DNA from: Nitriliruptoraceae bacterium
Lineage (GTDB): Bacteria; Actinomycetota; Nitriliruptoria; Nitriliruptorales; Nitriliruptoraceae
Direction of reading: 5' to 3'
Length of the DNA stretch: 54,064 bases
NCBI GenBank assembly: GCA_020832455.1
Contig: JAFIEQ010000008.1
Span: forward strand, 1-54,064
Shown: positions 24,126 through 32,309 of the stretch, piece after piece
Numbering within the stretch: the first letter of the stretch is position 1
How the letters are laid out: the number at the start of each line of letters is the position of its first letter
The notes under the pieces: generated by a model
What the model saw: only the letters and a program-made list of their open reading frames with translations
What the model was told of the DNA's origin: nothing
Databases searched by the model: none
Position numbers and translations under genes: made by a program

Positions 24126-25381
24126 GCCGGCGAGCACCCCTGTCCCGCCAGGTACAGGAGGCGACCATCGACGGGTTCACCCACGGCGGCGAGGGGGTCG
24201 CGCGCCTCGAGGGCAAGGCCGTCTTCGTCCCGGGCACGCTGCCCGGTGAACGGGTCGAACTGCGCGTGATCGACGACCGCAAGCGTTGGGCACGGGCCAC
24301 GCTCGTGCGGGTGCTCGACGCCAGCCCGGACCGGGTGGAGCCGCCGTGTCCGTTCGTGCCGGAGTGCGGCGGGTGCGACCTGCAACACGCCTCGCCCGAG
24401 GCGCAACGGCGGCTCAAGACCCGCGTCGTCACCGAGCAGCTGCAGCGGCTCGCCGGCCTGTCCGACCCCCCGGTCCGCGCGTGCCGTGCCGTCGGACCCG
24501 ACCTCGGCTACCGCACCAACGCGCGGCTCCACGCCGACGGAAACGGTGCGCTGGGGTTCCACCGGTCCGGCAGCAACGAGGTGGTCGCGGTCGATCGGTG
24601 CCTGGTGTTGACGCCGGCGGTCCAGCAGGTGCGTACGCAGGTCGGCGACGACACCGGCGCGGCGGAGGTCAGCGTGCGAGCGCACCCCTCGACCGACACG
24701 GCGGCGGCGGTGCTCGCGCCCGGGCCGGGCCCCCTGCACCTGCCCGAGGGCGACTTCGATCTGCGCCTGCGGCAACCGGACGGCTCCACGGTCGGGATGC
24801 GCGGCGACGGGATCCTGGCCGAGACCGTGGCCGGGCACCGCTACCGCTTCCCGAGCGACGGCTTCTTCCAGGTCACCACCCACGGCGCCGAGGCGCTGGT
24901 CGAGACGGTGCTCGCCGCGACCGGGGACCTCAGCGGAGCGTTGACCTACGACCTGTACGCCGGCGCGGGACTGCTGTCCATCCCGCTGGCTGTCGCCGGT
25001 GCCGAGGTGATCGCCGTCGAGGGGCACGAGGGTGCCGCGCAGTGGGCCGTGCACAACGCCGAGGACGCCGGCGTGTCCATCCAGGTGCTCGCCGAGCCCG
25101 TCGCCGACGTGCTGCGGCGGGCGGCCTCGGGCGATGCGACGCTCGAGCCCCCGGATGTGGTCGTGCTCGATCCGCCCCGCTCGGGTGCCGGCGGCAGCGT
25201 CATCGACCGGTTGGCCGAGCTCGCCGTGCCCCACGTGGTCTACGTCGCCTGCGACGTCGCCGCGCTGGCCCGTGACGCCGGCGCGCTCGTCGCCCACGGC
25301 TACCAGCTCGTCGAGGCACAGCCGCTCGATCTGTTCCCGATGACCCACCACGTCGAGGTGGTCGCCACCTTCACCCGCTGA
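24122..25381 (+). CDS. RNA (uracil-5-)-methyltransferase, RumA/TrmA family
   Basis: A 419-aa SAM-dependent enzyme forming 5-methyluridine in 23S rRNA or tRNA. Residues 10-65 are a TRAM RNA-binding domain (ATIDGFTHGGEGVARLEGKA). The iron-sulphur cysteines are in PPCPFVPECGGCDLQH plus a later Cys in VAVDRCLVL. The SAM region is YDLYAGAGLLSIPLAVAGAE, followed by VVLDPPRSGAGG and the catalytic nucleophile region VYVACDVAALARDAG, where the family more often has SCNPxTLARD. Which uridine is modified cannot be read from sequence. It ends the prmA operon. Confidence 0.9.
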   Translation: MSRRAPLSRQVQEATIDGFTHGGEGVARLEGKAVFVPGTLPGERVELRVIDDRKRWARATLVRVLDASPDRVEPPCPFVPECGGCDLQHASPEAQRRLKTRVVTEQLQRLAGLSDPPVRACRAVGPDLGYRTNARLHADGNGALGFHRSGSNEVVAVDRCLVLTPAVQQVRTQVGDDTGAAEVSVRAHPSTDTAAAVLAPGPGPLHLPEGDFDLRLRQPDGSTVGMRGDGILAETVAGHRYRFPSDGFFQVTTHGAEALVETVLAATGDLSGALTYDLYAGAGLLSIPLAVAGAEVIAVEGHEGAAQWAVHNAEDAGVSIQVLAEPVADVLRRAASGDATLEPPDVVVLDPPRSGAGGSVIDRLAELAVPHVVYVACDVAALARDAGALVAHGYQLVEAQPLDLFPMTHHVEVVATFTR

Positions 25382-25472
25382 GCCGCCCCTGCCTGCTTGT
25401 CTGGACACCACACCCGCGCTGACCAGCGTGCCACTCCACGCGCCGATGCCCGCGCCGACGACAGGACGCCGG

Positions 25473-25973
25473 ATGTCCCGCCCACTGCACGTCTACGCCT
25501 ACGTCGAGGCGCCGTTCGACCTCGTCACCCGGCTGCTGGCGGAGGACGCCACCCGGGTGTTGCAGCACGCAACGGACGACGCCGCGGAGCAGGCGGGGCA
25601 GCTGTCACGCCCGTTGCGTGTCGCGGTGGGTGGGTTCGACGTCGGGCGTGACGTCGTCATCGAGGTCGGGGACTTCGAGCCGCGAGGCATCACCCGCAGC
25701 GTCGTGCCCCTGTCCTGGCGCGCGGAGACCGGTCGGCTGCTGTTCCCGGAGCTGCAGGCGGAGCTCGAGGTGTCCGCGGTCGTGATCGATCCGCCGCTGA
25801 CCCAGATCACCGTGGACGGCACCTACGAGCCGCCCCTCGGTGCGGTCGGCGCGGGCGCCGACCGGCTGCTGCTGCACCGGCTCGCCGAGGCCGCCGTCCA
25901 CCGGTTCACCCACGAGGTCGCCGACCAGATCCGGCGGCTGGTCGAGGCCATGGCCGACGACGAACGCTTCTGA
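25473..25973 (+). CDS. Small protein of possible SRPBCC/START-like fold, function unknown
   Basis: A 166-aa protein. The start ATG 25473 has AGGA eight bases upstream; a GTG at 25428 would add 15 unlikely residues. The pattern of alternating strands (LHVYAYVEAPFDLVTRLLAE; LRVAVGGFDVGRDVVIEVGD; ITVDGTYEPPLGAVGAGADR) ending in one long helix (RFTHEVADQIRRLVEAMA) fits a helix-grip lipid-binding fold, but no signature motif supports this. It stands alone after the prmA operon and converges on the MATE gene. Confidence 0.6.
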   Translation: MSRPLHVYAYVEAPFDLVTRLLAEDATRVLQHATDDAAEQAGQLSRPLRVAVGGFDVGRDVVIEVGDFEPRGITRSVVPLSWRAETGRLLFPELQAELEVSAVVIDPPLTQITVDGTYEPPLGAVGAGADRLLLHRLAEAAVHRFTHEVADQIRRLVEAMADDERF

Positions 25974-25988
25974 CCCACCCGCTCGTCG

Positions 25989-26018
25989 CCCCGACGGGGA
26001 CAGCCCCGACGGGGACAG
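25989..26018. repeat. Tandem 15-bp duplication CCCCGACGGGGACAG x2
   Basis: Two perfect copies at 25989-26003 and 26004-26018 in the gap between convergent genes. Each copy can fold on itself (CCCC-GAC-GGGG), and the first CCCC can pair with the second GGGG, so the duplication also makes a terminator-like structure. Confidence 0.85.
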
Positions 26019-26034
26019 GTGGCCGGGCCGCGCT

Positions 26035-27366
26035 TCAGCGTTGTCCGGGCCCGTCGTCGGTCACGAGCCCGGTCCCGACCCGGGCCCAGTCGGCTCCCCG
26101 GACCCGGACGAGCACCGACACCAGCCGGACCAGCATCATCGCCTGGACCGCGACCCACAGCCCCAGCAGGCCGGCGTCCAGGGCCACGACCACCTGGGCT
26201 CCGACGATCCCGACCGCCGCCGCGACCAGCATCCACCTCCGCAGGTAGGCGAAGTCCTCGGCGCCCATCAGGACCCCGTCCAGCGCGAAGACGACCCCGT
26301 TGAGCGCCTGCCCGAGCGACGCCAACCACCACGCGCCGGCGACGGCGGCGAGCACCGCCGGATCGTCGGTGAGCACGCGCGGGAGCACCCCGGCACCGGC
26401 GAGCAGCACGAACGCGGCGCCGAGGCCGCCGACGAACCCCCACCGGGTCAGGGTGCGACCGATGGCCCGCGCCTCCTGCACGCGGCCCGCACCGAGGGCG
26501 CCGCCGACCATGGTCTGGGCGGCGATCGCGATGCCGTCCATCAGGAACGAGACGAGCAGGAACGTCTGGTAGAGCACCTGGTGACCGGCGGCGGTCGACG
26601 CATCGATCCGCGCGGCCGCGCTGGCGATCACGAGCAGGGCGAGCAGCAGGCTGCCGGTCCGCACGAACAGGTCGCGGCTGACCCGGACCAACGCCCGCAG
26701 CTGCGCCGCATCCGGCCGACCGTGCCCCAGCAGCGGCAGCCCCGTCCGCCGCAGCAGCACGACGAAGGCACCCACCACGACCGCCTCCGCCGCGACGGTG
26801 GCCCAGGCCGCGCCGGCGATCCCCAGACCCAGCCCGAGCACCAGCCAGACGGTCAAGCCCGCGTTGACGATGTTCGCGGCCACGACCACCCCGAGCGGCG
26901 TCCGGGTGTCGCCGACCCCGCGGAAGGCCCCGTGCCCGACGTAGGCGAGCAGCAGCAGCGGCACCCCCACCGCCCGGATCCGCAGGTAGGCCACCGTCGG
27001 GTCCTGCAGCGCCTCGACCGCTCCGAGCCCCCGCACCAGCGTCGGCGCGCCGAGCAGCAACGCGGCCCCGATGACGACCCCGAGGGCGAGCGCGACCTGC
27101 CCCGCGTGACTGACCCGCCGCCCAGCGAGCGCCAACTCACCCGCGCCCGCGGCACGCGCCACGGTCGAGGTGGTCCCGTAGACCAGGAAGTTGAAGATCC
27201 ACGACACCGCCGCCAGCACGGAGACGGCCAGCCCGAGCGCCCCGAGCTCCGCCGCGCCGAGCCGCCCCACCACCGCGGTGTCGACCAGTCCCATGATCGG
27301 GTCGGCCGCGAGCGTGACGGTCGCGGGAACGGCCAGGGCCAGGATGCGCCGCGACCGCTGCTGCAC
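26035..27366 (-). CDS. MATE-family efflux protein (DinF-like)
   Basis: A 443-aa, 12-helix cation-coupled multidrug exporter. The first helix carries the family pattern ALAVPATVTLAADPIMGLVD TAVVGRLG, and GHGAFRGVGDTRTPL is the classic MATE loop; the second half repeats the fold with FLMDGIAIAAQTMVGGALGA. Start GTG 27366 is preferred since GGAGGG lies six bases upstream. The substrate is unknown. It is monocistronic and followed by the convergent small gene. Confidence 0.9.
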   Translation of the reverse strand: MQQRSRRILALAVPATVTLAADPIMGLVDTAVVGRLGAAELGALGLAVSVLAAVSWIFNFLVYGTTSTVARAAGAGELALAGRRVSHAGQVALALGVVIGAALLLGAPTLVRGLGAVEALQDPTVAYLRIRAVGVPLLLLAYVGHGAFRGVGDTRTPLGVVVAANIVNAGLTVWLVLGLGLGIAGAAWATVAAEAVVVGAFVVLLRRTGLPLLGHGRPDAAQLRALVRVSRDLFVRTGSLLLALLVIASAAARIDASTAAGHQVLYQTFLLVSFLMDGIAIAAQTMVGGALGAGRVQEARAIGRTLTRWGFVGGLGAAFVLLAGAGVLPRVLTDDPAVLAAVAGAWWLASLGQALNGVVFALDGVLMGAEDFAYLRRWMLVAAAVGIVGAQVVVALDAGLLGLWVAVQAMMLVRLVSVLVRVRGADWARVGTGLVTDDGPGQR

Positions 27367-27421
27367 CTGCGTCCCTCCACCCGGCACCAACCGGGCGAGG
27401 CTATCGCCGGCCCCGGGGCGC

Positions 27422-27919
27422 TCAGCCGCTGCTGACGGACCGGGCGCTCTCGCTCACCGTGACGACCCGCTCGCGCCCGCCCGCCCAGACCCCGCCGAAG
27501 ATGGCGTCGATCCGGGCGGAGCACGCGACGGTGACCTGTGGGTCGACGGCCGCGGCGTCACCGGGCGAGAACTCCGTGAAGCCACAGTCGAGGTCGGCCA
27601 GGCCCACCTCGGCCCCGCCCTGCGCAGCCACCGTGGCGGCGAGCCGGTCCTCCGCCGCACCCCGGTCGGGGGTCGCGGCGCCGCCCTCCTCGTAGAAGCC
27701 GGACGCGAGGATGGTGTTGGCGCCGTCGTTGGCCACCGTGGAGGCGATGTCCGCGAGCCGGCGGGTGGCTAGGAACAGGTTGGCCGACTCCACGGCGATC
27801 GCGCCGAGCCCGAACACGATCAGGATCGCGGCGGGGAACAGCACCAGCGTGTTGCCCCCCTGACGGGTCAGGCGCCGCCGGAGCCCGGTCAGGGAACCAC
27901 GCACCGCACCGCTCAACAC
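27422..27919 (-). CDS. TadG/TadE-like pseudopilin (third of the set)
   Basis: A 165-aa protein with one N-terminal hydrophobic segment directly after a basic stretch: RLTRQGGNTLVLFPAAILIV followed by FGLGAIAVESANLF. Gly-Gly-Asn before the hydrophobic segment matches TadG/RcpG-type starts (normally RRGNVAVIFAL). The exported part has two widely spaced cysteines (DLDCGFTEFS; VTVACSARID), probably a disulphide. Start is GTG 27919 or TTG 27916; the latter overlaps the upstream stop as TTGA. Last gene of the Tad operon. Confidence 0.7.
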   Translation of the reverse strand: MLSGAVRGSLTGLRRRLTRQGGNTLVLFPAAILIVFGLGAIAVESANLFLATRRLADIASTVANDGANTILASGFYEEGGAATPDRGAAEDRLAATVAAQGGAEVGLADLDCGFTEFSPGDAAAVDPQVTVACSARIDAIFGGVWAGGRERVVTVSESARSVSSG

Positions 27920-28383
27920 GACAGCCCCGACCGGAACGGATCGAGCTGTTCGGTGTGCACCGAGGCCACGCGCCGGTCGCCCCACCCGCCGGCCCCGGGG
28001 GCGAGCAGGCTGGCGATGGTGACCTCGACCTCGATGGAGACGTCGTCGCCGCGGCACAGCCCGACCCCGCCGGTGCGCACCGTGACGTCCTCCGGCGCGA
28101 AGCCGTGCGTGGCGGCCGCATTCTCGGCCTGCTGCCGTGCACGGGCGAGGATGTCGCCCTCCCCGAGCTCCGAGGCGGCAGCCTCGACGACCGAGCGGAC
28201 CGCCTCCCGGGCCGCGGTGTTGGTGGCGAACTTCGCGTCGACGATCGCCCACGCGTTGACCACCAACAGGGTGCCGAGCACGAACACGAGCACGCCGAAC
28301 GCCAACGCCTCCAACCCGGCGACGAAGCCGTCCTGGGCACCGGCTCGCCGCGCGATCCCAGGTCGCGGTCCGGACCGGCCCAT
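27913..28383 (-). CDS. TadE-like minor pseudopilin (second of the set)
   Basis: A 156-aa protein. After a basic N-terminus comes QDGFVAGLEALAFGVLVFVL and a continuous hydrophobic helix, the TadE-type arrangement in which a Glu follows the Gly-x-x-x region. The exported domain contains ARARQQAENAAATHGFAPED and two cysteines near the C-terminus. ATG 28383 overlaps the upstream stop by one base (TGATG). It is likely a minor subunit of the Flp pilus or a cell-envelope anchor. Confidence 0.65.
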   Translation of the reverse strand: MGRSGPRPGIARRAGAQDGFVAGLEALAFGVLVFVLGTLLVVNAWAIVDAKFATNTAAREAVRSVVEAAASELGEGDILARARQQAENAAATHGFAPEDVTVRTGGVGLCRGDDVSIEVEVTIASLLAPGAGGWGDRRVASVHTEQLDPFRSGLSC

Positions 28384-28853
28384 CAGCACACCACCCCACC
28401 GTCAGGGGAGACGGCCACGGTCGAGGACGCCGAGCGGTCGATCCGGTCGACCGCGGACGGACCGGCCATGATCGTCAGGCCACGTGACGGGGACGGTCCG
28501 GCGATCCGGACCTCGAGCTGCAGCGAGTCGAAGTCCCCGGCGCAGTAGGCCGCCTGGGCCGGGTCGCTCCCGGACCCGAGGACGGCGGGCATCGTGCACT
28601 CCACCGTGTCCACGGTGCTGCCGTAGCTGCCGAGCCGGTTGCGGACCTGCGCCTGCACCCCGTCGCAGGACGGTGGGTAGGTGCTGGCACGCCGGGCCTC
28701 GTCGAAGGCGACCGCCGTGACGACCGAGGTCGCGTACAGGTGGATGGTCACCTGCGCGGCGAGCAGCAGGAACGCCAGGAAGATGAACACCCCGAAGACC
28801 GCGGTGATCGGCGACGAGCCCTGCTCACGCGCACCGCGATCGGCCCGGATCAC
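28383..28853 (-). CDS. TadE-like minor pseudopilin (first of the set)
   Basis: A 156-aa protein with N-terminal REQGSSPITAVFGVFIFLAF and a long membrane helix, typical of TadE/TadF. The exported part has Cys residues in STYPPSCDGVQAQ, VECTMPAV and AAYCAGDFDS. GTG 28853 overlaps the flp stop (GTGA), so pseudopilin synthesis is coupled to the major pilin. Exact TadE versus TadF naming cannot be decided. Confidence 0.7.
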   Translation of the reverse strand: MIRADRGAREQGSSPITAVFGVFIFLAFLLLAAQVTIHLYATSVVTAVAFDEARRASTYPPSCDGVQAQVRNRLGSYGSTVDTVECTMPAVLGSGSDPAQAAYCAGDFDSLQLEVRIAGPSPSRGLTIMAGPSAVDRIDRSASSTVAVSPDGGVVC

Positions 28854-29038
28854 TCGTTGGTGATCTGTTCGAGGTTCTGGCGGACGGTCTCCGTGCTGTC
28901 GTCGAAGATGCCCGAGAAGGCGAGGAACATCGCGGCGCCGATGACGGCCATGATGAGCACCGCGATCGCGGTCGAGATGACACCTTCGCCCGCCTCCGAG
29001 GTCCGGAAACGGTGCAACGAACGAGCGATGAGATCCAT
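28850..29038 (-). CDS. flp: Flp-type major pilin
   Basis: A 62-aa prepilin: short charged leader (MDLIARSLHRFRTSEAGEG), then the hydrophobic assembly helix VISTAIAVLIMAVIGAAMFL and a short polar tail. Cleavage is expected around the Gly before the hydrophobic block, but the usual Gly-x-x-x-x-Glu-Tyr motif is changed to GEGVIST with no Tyr. ATG 29038 has GGGGAA upstream. A 150-bp gap separates it from tadC, the only gap in the operon, with a TACCTT box on the minus strand (29108-29113) that could be a separate pilin promoter. Confidence 0.75.
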   Translation of the reverse strand: MDLIARSLHRFRTSEAGEGVISTAIAVLIMAVIGAAMFLAFSGIFDDSTETVRQNLEQITNE

Positions 29039-29188
29039 CTGGTTCCCCCGAGGACGAGCTGGACGTGGATGCCGAACGGCGGAGCGGACCGGCGCCGACG
29101 GTCGTGGAAGGTAGCGAACGACCCTGGATGCGCCACCGGGTCGGCACTGGTCGTGCGAACAGAGTGACACCCCCCGCTGCGGCCGCAC

Positions 29189-30094
29189 TCACGACAGGAA
29201 GCCGTCGAGTGCGCGGGAGAACGGGATCGCGATGAAGATGACGCCCGGCACGAGCGTCGCGACGGTGACCGGCACCCACACCTGCTGCCCGCGCCGCTCC
29301 AGGGTCTCGACGAGCTCACGCTGGACGTCGCGTCGGATCCCGCGCGCCTCGGTGGCGATGAGCCGCCCGAGGTCGGTCGCCTCGCGGTTGAGGGCCAGCA
29401 CCGCGACGAAGCGCTCGACGGCGTCGACGTCGGCGAGCTCGGCCCACTCGCGCAGCGCCTCCCGCTCGTCCACCCCCTGCCGGATGCGACCGAGCACGCG
29501 GCGCAGATCCCGCGCGGTCGCGCCGTGCCCCCGCCGGGACACCCGGTCCAGCGCCGCGACCAGCGAGTAGCCGGCCCCGAGGAGCATGCCGATCTGCTCC
29601 GCGACGACGGGCAGCTCCAGATGCAGGGCGCGCTTCCAGCGGTCGGAGGCCAACGTGACCTGCTGCTCCAACACCAGGAACGCCAGCAGCATCCCGCCGA
29701 GGGTGAACACCAGGCCGAGCGCGACCCCGCTGCGGACCACGACGGACAGTCCCGCGCCGACCCCGAGCCCCGCCAGGGCCCAGCCGATCTGGCGGACCCG
29801 GAACTCGGTGACGTCCAGCGCGGCGTGCGCCCGTTCCAGCCGGCGATCGAGATCCTCGGCCACCCCGAACAGGCGGGAGAACTGCGACCCGAGCGACCGG
29901 GCCAGCGGACCGACCGCTTCACGGAACGACTCGACGGACAGCAGCCCGGCACGCGAGGAACGCCCCATCCCGCCGGGCAGGTAGGGCCCGAGCCGGTCGG
30001 CGAGCGGACGACGGGCGAACCACCGCAACTCGGAGAGCAGCAGCGTGACCCCGATCCAGGTGAGCAGGCCCGCGAGGAGCAGCAACAGGGTCAC
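29189..30094 (-). CDS. tadC: Tad pilus inner-membrane platform protein TadC
   Basis: A 301-aa T2SS-F/GspF-like protein. The N-terminal membrane helix is LLLLLAGLLTWIGVTLLLSE, two central helices follow, then the cytosolic T2SSF domain (HLELPVVAEQIGMLLGAGYS; DLGRLIATEARGIRRDVQRE) and a last helix VPVTVATLVPGVIFIAIPFS. GTG 30094 overlaps the tadB stop (GTGA). Pairs with TadB to form the platform driven by the TadA ATPase. Confidence 0.85.
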   Translation of the reverse strand: MTLLLLLAGLLTWIGVTLLLSELRWFARRPLADRLGPYLPGGMGRSSRAGLLSVESFREAVGPLARSLGSQFSRLFGVAEDLDRRLERAHAALDVTEFRVRQIGWALAGLGVGAGLSVVVRSGVALGLVFTLGGMLLAFLVLEQQVTLASDRWKRALHLELPVVAEQIGMLLGAGYSLVAALDRVSRRGHGATARDLRRVLGRIRQGVDEREALREWAELADVDAVERFVAVLALNREATDLGRLIATEARGIRRDVQRELVETLERRGQQVWVPVTVATLVPGVIFIAIPFSRALDGFLS

Positions 30095-31005
30095 GGGGAC
30101 ACCTGCTGACCGGCGTCGTAGAAGACCCGCTCCTCCTCCGGGAGCTTGAGCAGGTGCCCCGCCCAGATCCAGCACACCGCCATGACGGAGAAGCCGACCA
30201 GCACCATCAACTGCCCGAAGGGTGTCGCGTACGCGTCGGCTCCCTCACCGATGGTGATGCCGACGAGCGCCATGCCGATCGGGACGACCACCACGAACCA
30301 GCGGGCGAAGCGGACCCCTGCCTGCTTCGCCCGGGCGTCCTTGCGCCCCTGCAGATCCTCCGTGCGGTCGTCGATCAGCGCGCGCAGGCGGGCGTCCACA
30401 TCCGTCCCGCCGATGTCGTGGGCGATCAGCAGCGTCTCACAGACCGCATCGGCCGTCGGGTCGGCGAGCTGGCCCTTGAGGACCTCCATGGTGCGGTCGA
30501 AATCGGTCGAGATCAGCCACTCCCGCTGGGCCGCGAGGAAGGCGGGGCGCATCTCCGCAGGGCCGGCGAGCCCCACGCTGAACAGCGCCTGCGGGATCGA
30601 CCGCCCCAGCGTGACGGCCTGCAGGCGGATCTCCTCGATCATCCTCGGCCAGTTGTCGCGGGCGAGCTCCAACCGGCGGGCGCGGCGTGACCGCGCGGAG
30701 GCGATCGGGATCGAGGCGACCGCGACGCCGGCAGCGAGCCCCGGCAGCACCCCCCGGTAGATCGCGAACCCGAACCCGAAGCCGAGTGCGAGCAGGACCG
30801 CCTGCACGGCCACGAACTCGACCACACGCACGTTGTCGAGGCCGGCCTGCACGAGGTACTCCTGCAGGCCCGGTCGACGGCGACGGCCGCCGATCCCCGG
30901 GGAGACCCCTAGACCCCGCCAGCCGAACGCGATGGCCGTGAACACCAGGAACACGCCGTAGGCGACGACGAGCGCGAGCAGGAACCCGGTGAGCGCCGGG
31001 GTCAT
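30091..31005 (-). CDS. tadB: Tad pilus inner-membrane platform protein TadB
   Basis: A 304-aa T2SS-F-like protein: N-terminal helix GFLLALVVAYGVFLVFTAIA, a helix pair at residues 60-105, the cytosolic domain with NWPRMIEEIRLQAVTLGRSI and AHDIGGTDVDARLRALIDDR, and two C-terminal helices (WFVVVVPIGMALVGITIG; LMVLVGFSVMAVCWIWAG). ATG 31005 overlaps the tadA stop (ATGA). Confidence 0.85.
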   Translation of the reverse strand: MTPALTGFLLALVVAYGVFLVFTAIAFGWRGLGVSPGIGGRRRRPGLQEYLVQAGLDNVRVVEFVAVQAVLLALGFGFGFAIYRGVLPGLAAGVAVASIPIASARSRRARRLELARDNWPRMIEEIRLQAVTLGRSIPQALFSVGLAGPAEMRPAFLAAQREWLISTDFDRTMEVLKGQLADPTADAVCETLLIAHDIGGTDVDARLRALIDDRTEDLQGRKDARAKQAGVRFARWFVVVVPIGMALVGITIGEGADAYATPFGQLMVLVGFSVMAVCWIWAGHLLKLPEEERVFYDAGQQVSP

Positions 31006-32309
31006 CGCTCGAGACCGCCGTGCGCGAGCCCGGTGTCGAGCAGGTCGCGCACCTCGTAGCCCGCCTCGGCCAGCGGACGGGCGCAGCGCACCGGCACGTT
31101 GCCCGTCCATCGCAGCGGGGCATCGGGCGTCGGTCGGGAGAACAGCTCGGTGACGGTGAAGGCGGTGCCACCCTCCGCGGTCTGCTGGTCCTCCACCGCG
31201 ACGATCTCGTTGACCTGCGGCACGCCGTTGACGCGGGAGGCGTGGACGACGAGGTCGATGGCCTCGGTCACCAGGGAGTTCAGCGCGGTCATGGGCAGCT
31301 CGGAGCGGGTGTCGGCGAGCTGACAGATGAACCGCAACCGCGACAACGCCTGACGGCCGGACCCGGCGTGGATCGTGGTGAAGCCCTTCACGCCCGAGGA
31401 CAGCGTCAGCAGCAACGGCAGGGCCTCCCGGTCGCGTACCTCACCCACGATCGCGACGTCCGGGGCCATGCGCAGGAAGCCGGCGACGAGCCGACGCAGG
31501 TCCACCGCCGGGCGGTCGGGCCGGGCGGCGCGGGTCTGCATCGAGGCGACGTTCGGGAGCGGCACGTCCACCTCGAAGACCTCCTCCGCGGTGACGACGC
31601 GCAACGAGGGATCGAGCTCCGCCGTGCAGCACGACAGCAGGGTGGTCTTGCCGGACCCCGGCGGCCCGGCGAACACCATCGACAGCCGGGCACGGGTGGC
31701 GGCACGGAGGAACTCGGCGACCTGCGCGGTCATCATCCCGCGGTCGGCGAGCTCGTCGAGGGAACGGAACGCGACCCCGGTGAACTTCCGGATGTTGACG
31801 ATGGTGTGCGAGCCACGCCCGATGTCGCGGTGCACGATGTGCAGCCGCGCGCCGGTGTCGAGCTGCGCGTCCTGCAAGCCCTCGGAGGCGTCGAGCTTGC
31901 GGTGGGCACCGGAGGCGTCGTCGAGGATCTTGGTCAGCGTGCGGGTCACGTGGTCGTCGTCGTGGAACGCCTCGTCGTGGTAGCCCGAGACCCCCGCGTG
32001 ACGCTTGACGAAGATCTGATCGGGGGCGTTGATCATGATCTCCCACACGTCGTCGTCGGCGAGCAACGGCTCCAGTGGCCCGTAGCCGACGAGGTTGCGC
32101 GCCGCCTTCTCCACGACGCGGTCCGGATCGGGGAGATCGAAGTCGCGCAGTCCGTGCTTGAAGTCCAACGACCAGCGGGTCACCTCGTCCTGGAGCAGCT
32201 CGCGCAGACGGTCCTCCGCGCCGGTGCCACCGACGTCGAGGGACTCCTCCTTCGCGCGCGCGAGTACCCGCTGCTCGATGTCGACCAGGGGCGAGGTGAA
32301 GGCGCTCAT
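31002..32309 (-). CDS. tadA: Tad pilus assembly ATPase TadA/CpaF
   Basis: A 435-aa secretion ATPase that powers pilin polymerisation. The N-terminal domain carries GYGPLEPLLADDDVWEIMIN, diagnostic for CpaF/TadA. Walker A is FAGPPGSGKTTLLSCC (residues 213-228), the Asp box is VVTAEEVFEVDVPLPNV, Walker B is MAPDVAIVGEVRDREALPLL and the His box is GFTTIHAGSGRQAL. ATG 32309 overlaps the tadZ stop (ATGA). All catalytic motifs are intact, so the machine should be active. Confidence 0.95.
   Translation of the reverse strand: MSAFTSPLVDIEQRVLARAKEESLDVGGTGAEDRLRELLQDEVTRWSLDFKHGLRDFDLPDPDRVVEKAARNLVGYGPLEPLLADDDVWEIMINAPDQIFVKRHAGVSGYHDEAFHDDDHVTRTLTKILDDASGAHRKLDASEGLQDAQLDTGARLHIVHRDIGRGSHTIVNIRKFTGVAFRSLDELADRGMMTAQVAEFLRAATRARLSMVFAGPPGSGKTTLLSCCTAELDPSLRVVTAEEVFEVDVPLPNVASMQTRAARPDRPAVDLRRLVAGFLRMAPDVAIVGEVRDREALPLLLTLSSGVKGFTTIHAGSGRQALSRLRFICQLADTRSELPMTALNSLVTEAIDLVVHASRVNGVPQVNEIVAVEDQQTAEGGTAFTVTELFSRPTPDAPLRWTGNVPVRCARPLAEAGYEVRDLLDTGLAHGGLER

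Noticed and set aside
25989-26018. CRISPR or integration-site repeat
   Set aside because: Only two copies with no spacer; simple tandem duplication.
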